Shown here in pieces: positions 53,343 to 62,634 of a stretch of DNA of 64,000 bases. Position 1 is the stretch's first letter, and every line of letters begins with the position of its first letter. The notes beneath the pieces were generated by a model. That model did not search any database. It was not told the DNA's origin and saw nothing but the letters and a program-made list of their open reading frames with translations. The position numbers and the translations under genes were made by a program. The stretch is from the NCBI RefSeq assembly GCF_003604195.1, contig NZ_QXGR01000007.1, forward strand, positions 62,001 to 126,000, in the 5' to 3' direction. This DNA comes from Simplicispira lacusdiani. GTDB lineage: Bacteria; Pseudomonadota; Gammaproteobacteria; Burkholderiales; Burkholderiaceae_C.

Positions 53343-54200
53343 GTGACCTCCTACACCAACGCCGATCTGCACTGCCATTCCGTCGTTTCCGACGGAACCC
53401 TGGACCCCGAGGCACTTGCCGCCCGGGCCCGGACCAACGGTGTTGACCTGTGGGCGCTGACCGACCACGACGAAGTCGGCGGCCAGCACCGCGCTGCCGC
53501 CGCCGCGCGTGCCCAGGGCATGGCCTACCTCACCGGCGCGGAGATTTCGGTCACCTTCGCCAACACCACGGTGCACATCGTCGGCCTGGGCTTCGATGCC
53601 GACGACACCCGGCTCATCGAAGGCCTGGCGCGCACGCGCGGCGGGCGCGGCGAGCGCGCCCAGGAAATGGCCGCCCAACTGGCCCAGGTGGGCATCCACG
53701 GTGCTTACGAAGGCGCGCTGCGCTACGTGGGCAACCCCGAACTGATCTCGCGCACCCATTTCGCCCGCTTCCTGGTGGAGGCCGGGGTGTGCAAGGACAC
53801 CTCCGAGGTGTTCCGCAAATACCTCATCGAAGGCAAGCCCGGCTTCGTGCCGCACCGCTGGGCCACGCTGGGCGACGCGGTGCGCTGGATCACCGAGGCC
53901 GGCGGCGTGGCCGTGATCGCCCACCCGGCACGCTACCGCCTCAGCGCCAACGAGGAGTTCGCGCTGTTCTCCGAATTCAAACAGCATGGCGGCCAGGCTG
54001 TCGAGGTGGTCACCGGCAGCCATTCGGCGGCCGAGGCCGTGAGCTACGCCGCCATGGCGCAGGAGTTCGGCCTGGCCGCCTCGCGCGGCAGCGACTTCCA
54101 CAGCCCCGACGAGTCCCACACCGACCTGGGCACGCTGCCCCCGCTGCCCAGCCATCTCACCCCCGTCTGGGACCTGGTGGCCGACCGCATCCTGAAGTGA
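53343..54200 (+). CDS. PHP-domain 3',5'-nucleoside bisphosphate phosphatase / RNase AM-like
   Basis: 285 aa PHP-fold metalloenzyme. Metal ligands: NADLHCHSVVSDGTLDPEAL (HxH), ALTDHDEVGG (H-D), LTGAEISVTF (Glu), AVIAHPARYRL (His), and SRGSDFHSPDESH (D-x-H). This is the YciV/TrpH group that removes 3'-phosphate from pAp-type bisphosphates and trims RNA 5' ends. The start is GTG, with TAGAAT ending exactly 6 bases before it and no Shine-Dalgarno, so the mRNA may be leaderless. Confidence 0.9.
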   Translation: MTSYTNADLHCHSVVSDGTLDPEALAARARTNGVDLWALTDHDEVGGQHRAAAAARAQGMAYLTGAEISVTFANTTVHIVGLGFDADDTRLIEGLARTRGGRGERAQEMAAQLAQVGIHGAYEGALRYVGNPELISRTHFARFLVEAGVCKDTSEVFRKYLIEGKPGFVPHRWATLGDAVRWITEAGGVAVIAHPARYRLSANEEFALFSEFKQHGGQAVEVVTGSHSAAEAVSYAAMAQEFGLAASRGSDFHSPDESHTDLGTLPPLPSHLTPVWDLVADRILK

Positions 54201-54205
54201 ACCAC

Positions 54206-54335
54206 CCCCCTGAGGCCCTGCGGGCCTTCCCCCCGCTCTCGCAGCGCTACGCGTTGCGGGCGGGGAGATGCCGCCAGTGCGGCGGGGCGGCCCTTGCACG
54301 GCGGCCCTGGCTTGGGCCGTGGCAGTTTCACAGGC
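54206..54335 (+). repeat. 3'-end intergenic repeat, copy 4
   Basis: Begins 6 bases after the PHP gene stop: CCCCCTGAGGCCCTGCGGGC, CTTCCCCCCGCTCTCGCAG, CGCTACGCGTTGCGGGCGGG, GCGGCGGGGCGGCCCTTGCA, CGGCGGCCCTGGCTTGGGCC, GTGGCAGTTTCACAGG. Same module order as copies 1-3; here it separates two co-oriented genes. Confidence 0.8.
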
Positions 54336-54378
54336 TGCTGGCGGCAAACAGTCCCATGGCCGACTAAGATCTTCCACT

Positions 54379-55014
54379 ATGGCCCAGTACTTCGAAGTCC
54401 ACCCCGAGAACCCGCAACCCCGGCTGCTCAAGCAGGCCGCAGCCCTGCTGCACAAGGGCGGCGTGGTGGCCGTGCCCACCGATTCCAGCTACGCCCTGGT
54501 GTGCCACCTCGACGACCGCGACGCGGCCGACCAGTTGCGCCGCATCCGGCAGGTGGATGACAAGCACCACCTCACGCTGCTGTGCCGCGACCTGTCGGAA
54601 CTGTCGAGCTACGCGCGCGTGGACAACCGCCAGTTCCGCCTGCTCAAGCTGGCCACGCCCGGGGCCTACACCTTCATCCTCGAAGCCACCAAGGAAGTGC
54701 CGCGCCGCGTGAGCCACCCCTCGCGCAAGACCATCGGCCTGCGCGTGCCCGAGCACAAGACGCTGCAGGAGCTGCTGGCCCTGCACGGCGCGCCGCTGCT
54801 GGCCACCACGCTGATCCCGCCCGGCGAAAGCGAGCCGCTGAACGACGCGCACGAGATCCGCGACCGGTTCGAGCATGCCCTGGCCGCCGTGGTCGACGCG
54901 GGCGCCTGCCCTTCCGAGCCCACGACGGTGGTCGACCTCACGCCCATGGGCACGGGCGGCGAGCCCGAGGTGGTGCGCGAAGGGCGCGGCAGCCTGCAGG
55001 CGCTGGGGCTGTGA
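54379..55014 (+). CDS. YciO/Sua5/YrdC-family protein (L-threonylcarbamoyladenylate synthase type)
   Basis: 211 aa YrdC-fold protein. FEVHPENPQPRLLKQAAALL, GGVVAVPTDSSYALVCHLDD, ADQLRRIRQVDDKHHLTLLC, and PRRVSHPSRKTIGLRVPEHK are family signatures. The size and the opening motif are closer to E. coli YciO than to TsaC, so an active role in t6A synthesis is not assured. TAAGAT ends 8 bases before the ATG. It is separated from the PHP gene by a 3'-end repeat. Confidence 0.85.
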   Translation: MAQYFEVHPENPQPRLLKQAAALLHKGGVVAVPTDSSYALVCHLDDRDAADQLRRIRQVDDKHHLTLLCRDLSELSSYARVDNRQFRLLKLATPGAYTFILEATKEVPRRVSHPSRKTIGLRVPEHKTLQELLALHGAPLLATTLIPPGESEPLNDAHEIRDRFEHALAAVVDAGACPSEPTTVVDLTPMGTGGEPEVVREGRGSLQALGL

Positions 55015-55046
55015 CCGCCCCGGGGCGGCGGCAGCGACGGCGCGTC

Positions 55047-55055
55047 TGAGACAAT
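55047..55055 (+). promoter_or_regulatory. Extended -10 element, probable leaderless promoter of the M50 protease gene
   Basis: TGA-GACAAT, six bases (CGCGCG), then the GTG start at 55062. A start six to seven bases after the hexamer would put the first transcribed base on the GTG. Confidence 0.4.
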
Positions 55056-55061
55056 CGCGCG

Positions 55062-55730
55062 GTGGACCCTTCCAATCTCATCCAAACCGTTCTGATCTAC
55101 GCCCTGCCGGTGCTGTTCGCCATCACCGTGCACGAGGCGGCCCATGGCTATGCGGCGCGCCACTTCGGCGACAACACCGCCTACATGATGGGGCGCATCA
55201 CGCTCAACCCCCTCAAGCACATCGACCCGGTGGGCACCATCCTGATGCCCCTGCTGCTGTACTTCGCCACCTCGGGCGCCTTCCTGTTCGGCTACGCCAA
55301 GCCGGTGCCGGTGAACTTCGGCAACCTGCGCAAGCCCAAGCAGCACATGGTATGGGTGGCACTCGCGGGGCCGGCCTCCAACTTCGTCCAGGCCGTGTTC
55401 TGGGCGGTGCTGCTCGTGGCCCTGGTGGGCATGGGCATCGACGAGCGCTTCTTCATCGAGATGGCCCGCGCCGGGGTGCTGGTCAACCTCGTCATGTGGG
55501 CCTTCAACCTGTTCCCGCTGCCGCCGCTCGATGGCGGCCGCATCCTCGTGGGGCTGCTGCCCTGGAAGCAGGCGCACCTGCTCTCGCGCGTGGAGCCCTG
55601 GGGCTTCTTCATCGTGATGGCCCTGGTGATCGCGGGCATTGTCGGCAGCCTGTGGCTGCGCCCGCTGATGGCGCTGGGCTATGGCGCCATCAACCTGTTG
55701 CTCGTTCCACTCACCGCCTTGCTGCGCTAA
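55062..55730 (+). CDS. Site-2 protease family (M50) membrane metalloprotease
   Basis: 222 aa with about five to six helices. Zinc motif HEAAH in FAITVHEAAHGYAARHFGD, and the second metal motif NLFPLPPLDGGRIL (Asn-Pro-Asp-Gly type) in the C-terminal half. It is the short, PDZ-less group of S2P homologues that cut within the membrane; the target is unknown. GTG start without Shine-Dalgarno. trpS follows after 36 bases, so the two are probably co-transcribed. Confidence 0.9.
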   Translation: MDPSNLIQTVLIYALPVLFAITVHEAAHGYAARHFGDNTAYMMGRITLNPLKHIDPVGTILMPLLLYFATSGAFLFGYAKPVPVNFGNLRKPKQHMVWVALAGPASNFVQAVFWAVLLVALVGMGIDERFFIEMARAGVLVNLVMWAFNLFPLPPLDGGRILVGLLPWKQAHLLSRVEPWGFFIVMALVIAGIVGSLWLRPLMALGYGAINLLLVPLTALLR

Positions 55731-55766
55731 CCCCGCTATTCCCCTTTTTCTGCAGACATTGTTCCC

Positions 55767-57071
55767 ATGAGCACCACGCGTTTTCTCACCGGCATCACCA
55801 CCACGGGCACGCCCCACCTGGGCAACTTCGTCGGCTCGATCCGCCCCTCGGTGCAGGCCAGCCTGCGCCCCGGCGTGCAGAGCTTCTACTTCCTGGCCGA
55901 CTACCACGCGCTCATCAAGTGCGAGGACCCGGTGCGCATCCAGCGCTCCACCCTGGAGATCGCCGCGAGCTGGCTGGCCTCCGGCCTGGACCCGGAGAAG
56001 GTCACCTTCTACCGCCAGTCCGACATTCCCGAAATCCCCGAGCTGACCTGGCTGCTCACCTGCGTGACCGGCAAGGGCCTGCTCAACCGCGCCCACGCCT
56101 ACAAGGCCGCGCAGGACAAGAATGCCGCCGCAGGGCGCGAGCAGGACGATGGCGTGACCGCCGGCCTGTTCATGTACCCCGTGCTCATGGGCGCCGACAT
56201 CCTGATGTTCAAGGCCCACAAGGTGCCCGTGGGGCGCGACCAGGTGCAGCACATCGAGATGGCGCGCGACATGGGCGCGAGCTTCAACCACCTCTATGGC
56301 GAGCACTTCGTGCTGCCCGAGGCGGTGATTGACGACCATGTGGCCACCCTGCCCGGCCTGGACGGCCGCAAGATGAGCAAGAGCTACGACAACACCATCC
56401 CGCTGTTCTCCAGCCGCGAGCAGCTGAAAAAGCTCATCGGGGGCATCCTGACCGACTCGCGCGCGCCCGGCGAGCCCAAGGACACCGAAGGCTCGGCCCT
56501 GTTCCAGATCTACCAGGCCTTCGCCACCGAGGCAGAAACCGCCGCCCTGCGCCAGGCCTACGCGGACGGCATCGCCTGGGGTGATGCCAAGCAGGTGCTG
56601 TTCGAGCGCGTGGACCAGGTGGTGGCGCCGATGCGCGAGCAGTACGAGGCACTGATCAACAACCCCGCGCGCATCGAGGCCACGCTGCTGACCGGCGCCG
56701 AGCGCGCCCGCGCCATGGCCACGCCCTTCCTGCGCGAGTTGCGCTCGGCCGTGGGCCTGCGCAGCCTGGTGCAGGCCGCCGCCCCACAAAAAGCGGCCAA
56801 GGCCGCCAAGGCGGCCCTGCCCAGCTTCAAGCAGTACCGCGAGAACGACGGCAAGTTCTACTTCAAGCTGGTCGCCTTTGATGGCCGCCTGCTGCTGCAG
56901 AGCACCGGCTTCGACGCCCCCAAGGAAGCCGGCCAGGCCATCGCCCAGCTGCAGAAGGACCCGCAGGCCCTGCAAACCCTGGCCACGCGCCTGGCGCCGG
57001 TGGACGGCGTGGCCGCCGCCGACGTGCAGGCCGCGCTGCAGGCACTGGTGGACGCGGCCGCCGCCGCATGA
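55767..57071 (+). CDS. trpS: Tryptophan--tRNA ligase
   Basis: 434 aa class I synthetase charging tRNA-Trp. HLGN (HIGH-type) at residues 17-20 in GTPHLGNFVGSIR and KMSKS near 202 in LDGRKMSKSYDN. The C-terminal ~100 residues (from SLVQAAAPQKAAKAAKAALP) are an extension absent from the ~330-residue E. coli enzyme, common in betaproteobacterial TrpRS. The short AT-rich repeat begins a few bases after the stop. Confidence 0.95.
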   Translation: MSTTRFLTGITTTGTPHLGNFVGSIRPSVQASLRPGVQSFYFLADYHALIKCEDPVRIQRSTLEIAASWLASGLDPEKVTFYRQSDIPEIPELTWLLTCVTGKGLLNRAHAYKAAQDKNAAAGREQDDGVTAGLFMYPVLMGADILMFKAHKVPVGRDQVQHIEMARDMGASFNHLYGEHFVLPEAVIDDHVATLPGLDGRKMSKSYDNTIPLFSSREQLKKLIGGILTDSRAPGEPKDTEGSALFQIYQAFATEAETAALRQAYADGIAWGDAKQVLFERVDQVVAPMREQYEALINNPARIEATLLTGAERARAMATPFLRELRSAVGLRSLVQAAAPQKAAKAAKAALPSFKQYRENDGKFYFKLVAFDGRLLLQSTGFDAPKEAGQAIAQLQKDPQALQTLATRLAPVDGVAAADVQAALQALVDAAAAA

Positions 57072-57081
57072 CGGCGCGAAT

Positions 57082-57135
57082 GCTCCTTTTTTAATAGCTA
57101 ATAGCGCTTGCTGCGAAAGCGCTACAGGCTAAAAA
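57082..57135. repeat. Short AT-rich palindromic repeat (intergenic copy)
   Basis: CCTTTTTTAATAGCTAATAG, CGCTTGCTGCGAAAGCGCT, ACAGGCTAAAAACACTC. It has an AGCGCTT/AAGCGCT stem with AGCTAATAG and AGGCTAAAAA arms. It lies between the convergent trpS and FecR-TPR genes, where the hairpin could affect mRNA ends. Confidence 0.65.
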
Positions 57136-57144
57136 CACTCAAAA

Positions 57145-60100
57145 TCAATCCCGGTAGCGCAGCAGCGCCCACAGCGTGGGCCGCTCGCCCGCGCGCAGCC
57201 CGGTCTGCACCGTGCCGGTAAAGCTCCAGCGCCGGTCGGGCGACTCCCAACCATGGGCCAGCGCCAGGCTCCAGCCCGGCGCGCGGCGCAGCGCGTTCGC
57301 TTCGTCGCTGAAGCGCTCGCCGCGCCAGGTCAGGCGTAGCAGCGAGAAGCTGCGGCCGGCATGGCGCCAGGTGGTCTGGCCCAGCAGCACATGGCGCGCG
57401 AAGCCCGGCAGCGGCCGGCCCGCGAACGCCGCGCCGGTGTTGCGCGAGCGGGTGTGCACATAGCTGCCCAGCACGCTCCAGCGCGGCCCCAACAGGTGGT
57501 TGGCCGACACGCTGGCCTGCGCCAGATAGCCCTGGCCGAAGATCGGCGTTTCCTCGTAGGTGGCGAGCGAAGTTTGCGCGTTGAGCACCACGGGCGCGAT
57601 GGTGGCAAGGTTGTCGAACAGCGCCCCGGTGTTCTGCGCGAACAGCCGTCCGCCGCGCGCCACCAGGTTGTCGATGCGCTGGCCCGACAGGCTGGCGCCG
57701 AGGAAGGTGCGCGCATCCACCTCCCAGTCGATCTGCAGCGCGTGCTTGCGCGCCAGGCTGCCGGCCAGCAGGTACTGGTGGTCCACGGCGATGGCCCCGG
57801 TGGCCACGGGCGAGAGCGTGTGCGTGCCCGGTGCGCGCAGGCTCTCCTGCCAGGCCCAGTGCAGCGCGCGGCCGGGGCCGAAGGCATAGCTTGCCCCCAG
57901 ACGCGGCAGCAGCTTGCGGCGGTGCGCCGCGCCATCCTCGATGGGTGGCAACTGGTCGTTCCCGGCCGCGTCGGTGAAGCGATCGAGTTGGCGCGCACCG
58001 AAGCGGGGCCAGTAGGCCTCGGCCATGAGGTTCCAGGGGCCGGAGCGCCATTCGCCGGCCACCCAGGGCATGTCGTAGCGCTCGGTGTTCGTGCGCGGCG
58101 TGGCGATCTGGGCGTCGGAAATGGCGCTGCCGGTGTCGCGCTCCACGCGCTCCCAGCCCAGGCTCAGGCGCTGCGCGCCCCACTGCACGGTGTGGCGCAG
58201 GAACAGGCCCTGCTCATCGCTGGCGTAGCGGTAGTCCTGCGGCCCCCAGGTGGCGTCGTCGAGCACCAGGGCCGTGGTCTGGCGGCCGGTGTGCGCCTTG
58301 AGCCAGGTCTGGCTGTCGGCCGACCAGCGCCACGAGGCCCCGGCATCGGTGCGGCGCGTGCGCGTGCGCGCACCGCTGTCGAAGGTGATGCCGTTGCCGA
58401 AGTCCAGCCCCTCGGGGTAGCGGTAGCGCAGCATGGTGTCGCCGTGCAGCAGGAACAGCGCCAGGCGCTCGCTCGGGCGCAGGCCCACGGCCAGATCCAC
58501 CCCCGGTGACGAGAGCCGGTAGCGCGAGCTGGCCGGCCCTTCGCGCGGCCACATCTGCACGTCCGTGGCGCGCAGCAGCCAGGCCACGGGCAGTTCCCCC
58601 GCCGCGAAGCCCCGGTGGCCTAGGTCCACCGTGCCGTTGTGGCGCAGCGGGTTGCGCTCGGCGCTCACGCCGGCCGTCCACTCGCGGCCCTCGGTGAGCA
58701 TCAGCGGCGCGCGCCGGTCGCTCGCGCCGAACACGGTGGGGTCGCTGAGGTAGCCCTGGAACAGCTCGGAGCGGCGGCTGAAGTCGCTCTCGTAGCGGTC
58801 GGCCAGGAAGAAATGGCTGCCCGCCCACAGCGGGTAGTAGGACTGCTGCGCGTAGGCGCGCGCCCAGTGCTCCAGGCCGAAGTCGCCCAGCGCCTTGCCG
58901 AGGTTGGCCGAGCCCTGGCTGTCGGTGGCCAGCGGGTTGAGCGACTTGAGGTAGGGCAGGCGCACCAGTGCCTCGCGCGCGGCGGCCATGGCGGCCTGGG
59001 GCTCGCCGCTGTCGTTGCGCATCTGGGCCTCGATCTGCCAGGGCAGCGGGTCGTTCGGGTCGGCCTGGCGCGCGCGCTCCAGCGCGTCGAACGCGGCCGC
59101 CGGCTCGCCCAGTTGGTATTCGGCCACGGCCAGCCAGACCTGGGCGCGCGCATGGCGCGGCTCGATCACCAGCGCCTTGAGCAGCTGCGTGCGCGCGGCC
59201 TCGGCGTCGCCCCGGCGCAGTGCCAGCAATCCTGCGCCGGCCAGGGCCACGTAGTCGTCGCCGGCGTGGGCCAGCGCGGCGTCGAAGTCGGCCCGCGCCG
59301 CAGACAGGCGCAGGGCCTCGGTGGCGGCGGTGGCCAATTCGGCGCGGTGGGCGGGCTGGCCGGGCGCCAGCGCCACCGCGCGTTCCAGCGCCGCGCGCGC
59401 CGCGAACAGGTCGCCACGTTCCTGAAGTGCCCGGCCCAGGCCGGCCTGGGCGGAGGCCTCGGCGGCGGCATCGGGCGCCTGTGCGACGGCCTGACGGTAC
59501 AGGCGCAGCGCGGCGTCGCCCTGCCCCTCCAGCCGGTGCCAGTCGGCGTCGGCCCGCAGCAGCGCCGCATCGTCGGGCATCTGGGCACGGGTGGCATCAA
59601 GCCAGGCACGCGCTTCGTGGCTGCGGTCCAGGGCCATCAGCAGCCCGGCGCGGCGCGCGGCGGCCTGCGGGTCGCGGCCGTGCCGCCAGGCGTGCTCCAG
59701 CCGGGCCTGCGCGGCATCGGGCTGGCCGTCGGCCAGTTCCAGCTCGGCCAGCAGCCGCTCGGCCAGGGCGCCACCCTCGCCACGCGCGGCCAGGGCCCGC
59801 AGTTGCGCGCGCGCCTCGGCCCAGCGCCCGGCCTCCAAGGCGTCGGCCACGGCGGCCAGCGGCGCGCCGCCGGCGTTGCGCAAGGCCGTGGCCCAGTGCG
59901 CGGCATCGAACGCGGAATCCATCACCCACTGCACGCGCTCGCGCGGCTGCACCAGCAGGCGCTTGACGGGGGCTTGGCCCGGCTCCACCGTGGCCTGCTC
60001 GGACGGGCCGACCTCCACCGCGCCCTGGGCATTGGACACCGCGATGCGGCCCGACAGCACCGTGAGCGTGGTACGTCCCCCCTCCTCCACTTCCACGTCC

Positions 60101-60534
60101 CAGTCGGTGCCGCGCACCACGGCCAAGGCGGCGGGGGTCTGCAGTTCCAGCGCCGCCGGAGTCTTCTTGGTGCGCGCCCACAGGCGCCCGCCGACCAGTT
60201 CCAGCAGCGTGCGCGCGGGGCGGGATTCACACAGGCGCAGTTGCGCCAGGGCCGCCATGCGGATCTGCGTGCGGTCGGCCAGCAGCAGCGCGGCCGAGGA
60301 CAGCGCCAGCGTGCGCACGTCGGCCCCCGCGCCCAGGGACTGGGACAGCGCGGCCGGCTGCCAGGGCGCGGCGCCGGCCGGCCGCGTCTCGCCCCGGCCC
60401 GACAAGGCCACGACCTGCGCCGCCGGCTGGCCCGGCTCCAGCGCCACGCCGGCGCATTGCGCGGCGGCCTGCGCGGCGCACAGCAGCGCGGCCGCCAGGG
60501 CCAGGGGGGTCTTCCAGAGGGTGAGGTGGGACAT
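57145..60534 (-). CDS. FecR-domain / TPR / outer-membrane beta-barrel protein
   Basis: 1129 aa. A signal peptide (LALAAALLCAAQAAAQ) precedes a FecR-like domain at ~35-200 (TLALSSAALLLADRTQIRMA; TPAALAVVRGTDWDVEVEEG; RTTLTVLSGRIAVSNAQGAV). TPR-type helical repeats run from ~215 to 560 (AALERAVALAPGQPAHRAEL; LLKALVIEPRHARAQVWLAV). From ~590 to the end the sequence alternates aromatic and polar residues with many short Tyr/Trp/Arg-rich strands, as in an outer-membrane beta-barrel. It would place FecR and TPR in the periplasm, anchored by the barrel. Good Shine-Dalgarno (GGAGAG). The CHASE2 cyclase gene lies 18 bases upstream in the same operon. Ligand and partners are unknown. Confidence 0.82.
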   Translation of the reverse strand: MSHLTLWKTPLALAAALLCAAQAAAQCAGVALEPGQPAAQVVALSGRGETRPAGAAPWQPAALSQSLGAGADVRTLALSSAALLLADRTQIRMAALAQLRLCESRPARTLLELVGGRLWARTKKTPAALELQTPAALAVVRGTDWDVEVEEGGRTTLTVLSGRIAVSNAQGAVEVGPSEQATVEPGQAPVKRLLVQPRERVQWVMDSAFDAAHWATALRNAGGAPLAAVADALEAGRWAEARAQLRALAARGEGGALAERLLAELELADGQPDAAQARLEHAWRHGRDPQAAARRAGLLMALDRSHEARAWLDATRAQMPDDAALLRADADWHRLEGQGDAALRLYRQAVAQAPDAAAEASAQAGLGRALQERGDLFAARAALERAVALAPGQPAHRAELATAATEALRLSAARADFDAALAHAGDDYVALAGAGLLALRRGDAEAARTQLLKALVIEPRHARAQVWLAVAEYQLGEPAAAFDALERARQADPNDPLPWQIEAQMRNDSGEPQAAMAAAREALVRLPYLKSLNPLATDSQGSANLGKALGDFGLEHWARAYAQQSYYPLWAGSHFFLADRYESDFSRRSELFQGYLSDPTVFGASDRRAPLMLTEGREWTAGVSAERNPLRHNGTVDLGHRGFAAGELPVAWLLRATDVQMWPREGPASSRYRLSSPGVDLAVGLRPSERLALFLLHGDTMLRYRYPEGLDFGNGITFDSGARTRTRRTDAGASWRWSADSQTWLKAHTGRQTTALVLDDATWGPQDYRYASDEQGLFLRHTVQWGAQRLSLGWERVERDTGSAISDAQIATPRTNTERYDMPWVAGEWRSGPWNLMAEAYWPRFGARQLDRFTDAAGNDQLPPIEDGAAHRRKLLPRLGASYAFGPGRALHWAWQESLRAPGTHTLSPVATGAIAVDHQYLLAGSLARKHALQIDWEVDARTFLGASLSGQRIDNLVARGGRLFAQNTGALFDNLATIAPVVLNAQTSLATYEETPIFGQGYLAQASVSANHLLGPRWSVLGSYVHTRSRNTGAAFAGRPLPGFARHVLLGQTTWRHAGRSFSLLRLTWRGERFSDEANALRRAPGWSLALAHGWESPDRRWSFTGTVQTGLRAGERPTLWALLRYRD

Positions 60535-60552
60535 GCTTGCTCTCCTTCCGTC

Positions 60553-62490
60553 TCAGCTTTTGTCGAGCGCGCGCGGGCGCAACGGCGCACCGTCGTGCAA
60601 CCGCTCTTCCAGCCGCGCCCCATGCGCCAGCCAGCGCGGCGCCACCTGGGCCGCCCGCGCGCGCCACGCAGCGCAGTGCTCCAGCGCCTGCGCCTGGCGG
60701 CCCGCCAGGGCGTGGCCGCGCAATGCCTCGGCGATGCGAGCCAGCTCCGCGTCATCGCACGGGGTGTAGACATCGATGCCCCCGCTGCGACCGGCCAGGC
60801 GCACACTGTCGAGCCACAGCAGCGGCCCCCCTCCAGTCCCGAGGGCCTCGCGCGTGGCGCCGGACAGCAGGATCTGCGTGCCCAACGCCTTGTTGGCGCC
60901 TTCCAGCCGCGCGGCGGTGTTCACCGCGTCGCCCACCGCCGTGTAGGTGAAGCGCGCCTGCGAGCCCAGGTGCCCCACGGCGGCCTCGCCCGTGTGCAGG
61001 CCGATGCGCAACTGCACTGGCGCGAAGGGCGTGCCCTGCCAGCCGGCGCGCAGCGCCGCCATGGCGGCCTGCATGTCCAGCGCGCAGGCGAGCGCGCGGC
61101 GAGCATGGTCGGGCGCGGGCAGGGGCGCGTTCCAGAAGGCCATGACGGCGTCGCCAATGAACTTGTCGAGCGTGCCGCCGTGGCGGTGCACGCACTCGGT
61201 CATGCGCGTGAAGAAGGCATTGAGCGCCTGCGCCACCGCCTCGGGCGGCAGGCGCTCGCTGGCGGCGGTGAAGCCCGCCAGGTCGGCGAACAGCAGCGTG
61301 AGCACGCGGCGCTCGCCCTGCACCAGCGGCCCGGCCTCGGTGCGGGCCAGTTCGTTGACCACGTCCTCGGGCACGTAGCGCGCGAAATCCCGGCGCAGGC
61401 GCTCGCGCCGGCGCCGCTCGCGCCAGTAGCTGCCCGCCGCCCCCACGTTGAGATGCGCGGCCAGCCCCGCCAGGGTGGGCAGGGCGGGCCACCACAGGCC
61501 CGCGACATACGCCGCCAGGCTCCCCAGCACCGCCCCCCCTCCCAGGAGCAGGCTCAGGCTGCTGGCTCGCCAGCCATTCCAGCGCCGCGTGAACCAGGCC
61601 GCCAGCCCCACGGCCAGCCCGGCCTGCAGCCATGGACCCAGCGGATGCGCCGGCACCACCCAGTCGCCCGCCAAGCCGTTGTGCAGGGCCGTGGCATGCA
61701 GCAGCACCCCGGAGCGGGACGCCTCGCCCAGCACGCGCAGCGGCGTCGCGAACTGGTCTTCTCCGCCGACCGGCGTATTCTGTCCCAGCAGCACGAGGCG
61801 GCCGCGCAGGGCCTCCGGGGGCAGCGAACGTGCGGCATCGAGGGCCTGGGTGTAGTGGGCGTAGGGCAGCGCCACCTCGGGCGCATAGTGGCGCAGCAGG
61901 GCCCCGGGCGGCGGCGGCGTGACCGCCCGGCCCGCCGCCTGCGCCAGCACGCGCCAGAGGGCGTCGTCCTGCGCGGGGGCTTGGCGCACCACGCCATCGT
62001 CATCCACCGGCATGGCCACCGTGCCGTGGCGTGCCTGCGTGAACACCGACTCCACGCGCTGCTGGTAATGCGCCACCTGCGGGCCGCGCACCACCACGTC
62101 GGCGCTGGCCAGCACCACGGGCAGGGGGCCCTGCAGCGCCCGCGCCAGCGCGGCGTCGTCCTCGGGGGATTGGGCGGCGCCCAGCAGCAGGTCCACGCCC
62201 AGGGCCGCCGCGCCCGCATCCGTCAGCGCCTCGATCAGCCGGGCATGCAGGCGCCGGGGCAGCGGCGGCGCCTGGCCCAATTCGGCGAGGCTGGGTTCGT
62301 CGATGCCCACCACCAGCACCCCCGCCTCGGGACGGGGCGGTGCCACGAGGCTGGCGACCAGATCGTATTCCAGCCGCTGCAGCGGCACCCAGGGCGGCAT
62401 GAGCCACAGCGCGGCCAGCAACAGCAGGCCGCCCAGCACCCGCAGCGCCCAGGGGCGCCATGCATCGGCCAAGGACTGCGTGTGCGTCAT
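60553..62490 (-). CDS. CHASE2-domain class III adenylate cyclase
   Basis: 645 aa. TM1 (VLGGLLLLAALWLMPPWVPL) is followed by a periplasmic CHASE2 domain (VLVVGIDEPSLAELGQAPPL; LLGQNTPVGGEDQFATPLRV). Three more helices (~320-400) lead to the cytosolic cyclase. Catalytic positions are all present: TLLFADLAGFTAASERL (metal Asp), GTLDKFIGDAVMAFWNAPLP (adenine-specifying Lys, second Asp) and YTAVGDAVNTAARLEGANKA (Thr/Asp, Asn, Arg). So cAMP synthesis is predicted. The FecR-TPR-barrel gene follows after 18 bases in the same direction. The ATG at 62490 is chosen at the start of homology. Confidence 0.92.
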   Translation of the reverse strand: MTHTQSLADAWRPWALRVLGGLLLLAALWLMPPWVPLQRLEYDLVASLVAPPRPEAGVLVVGIDEPSLAELGQAPPLPRRLHARLIEALTDAGAAALGVDLLLGAAQSPEDDAALARALQGPLPVVLASADVVVRGPQVAHYQQRVESVFTQARHGTVAMPVDDDGVVRQAPAQDDALWRVLAQAAGRAVTPPPPGALLRHYAPEVALPYAHYTQALDAARSLPPEALRGRLVLLGQNTPVGGEDQFATPLRVLGEASRSGVLLHATALHNGLAGDWVVPAHPLGPWLQAGLAVGLAAWFTRRWNGWRASSLSLLLGGGAVLGSLAAYVAGLWWPALPTLAGLAAHLNVGAAGSYWRERRRRERLRRDFARYVPEDVVNELARTEAGPLVQGERRVLTLLFADLAGFTAASERLPPEAVAQALNAFFTRMTECVHRHGGTLDKFIGDAVMAFWNAPLPAPDHARRALACALDMQAAMAALRAGWQGTPFAPVQLRIGLHTGEAAVGHLGSQARFTYTAVGDAVNTAARLEGANKALGTQILLSGATREALGTGGGPLLWLDSVRLAGRSGGIDVYTPCDDAELARIAEALRGHALAGRQAQALEHCAAWRARAAQVAPRWLAHGARLEERLHDGAPLRPRALDKS

Positions 62491-62634
62491 GTCTCTGCGC
62501 GATCGGAAGCGGGCAATGGGGGATCTGTAACCCAATGTAGTCGAGTTTCCAGCGGCTGGACATCGGGAATGCCACCTGCCCGGCACACGACGCATTGCCT
62601 ACACTGGGCGGCGCACTTCCCGGAGTCTCCCGCC

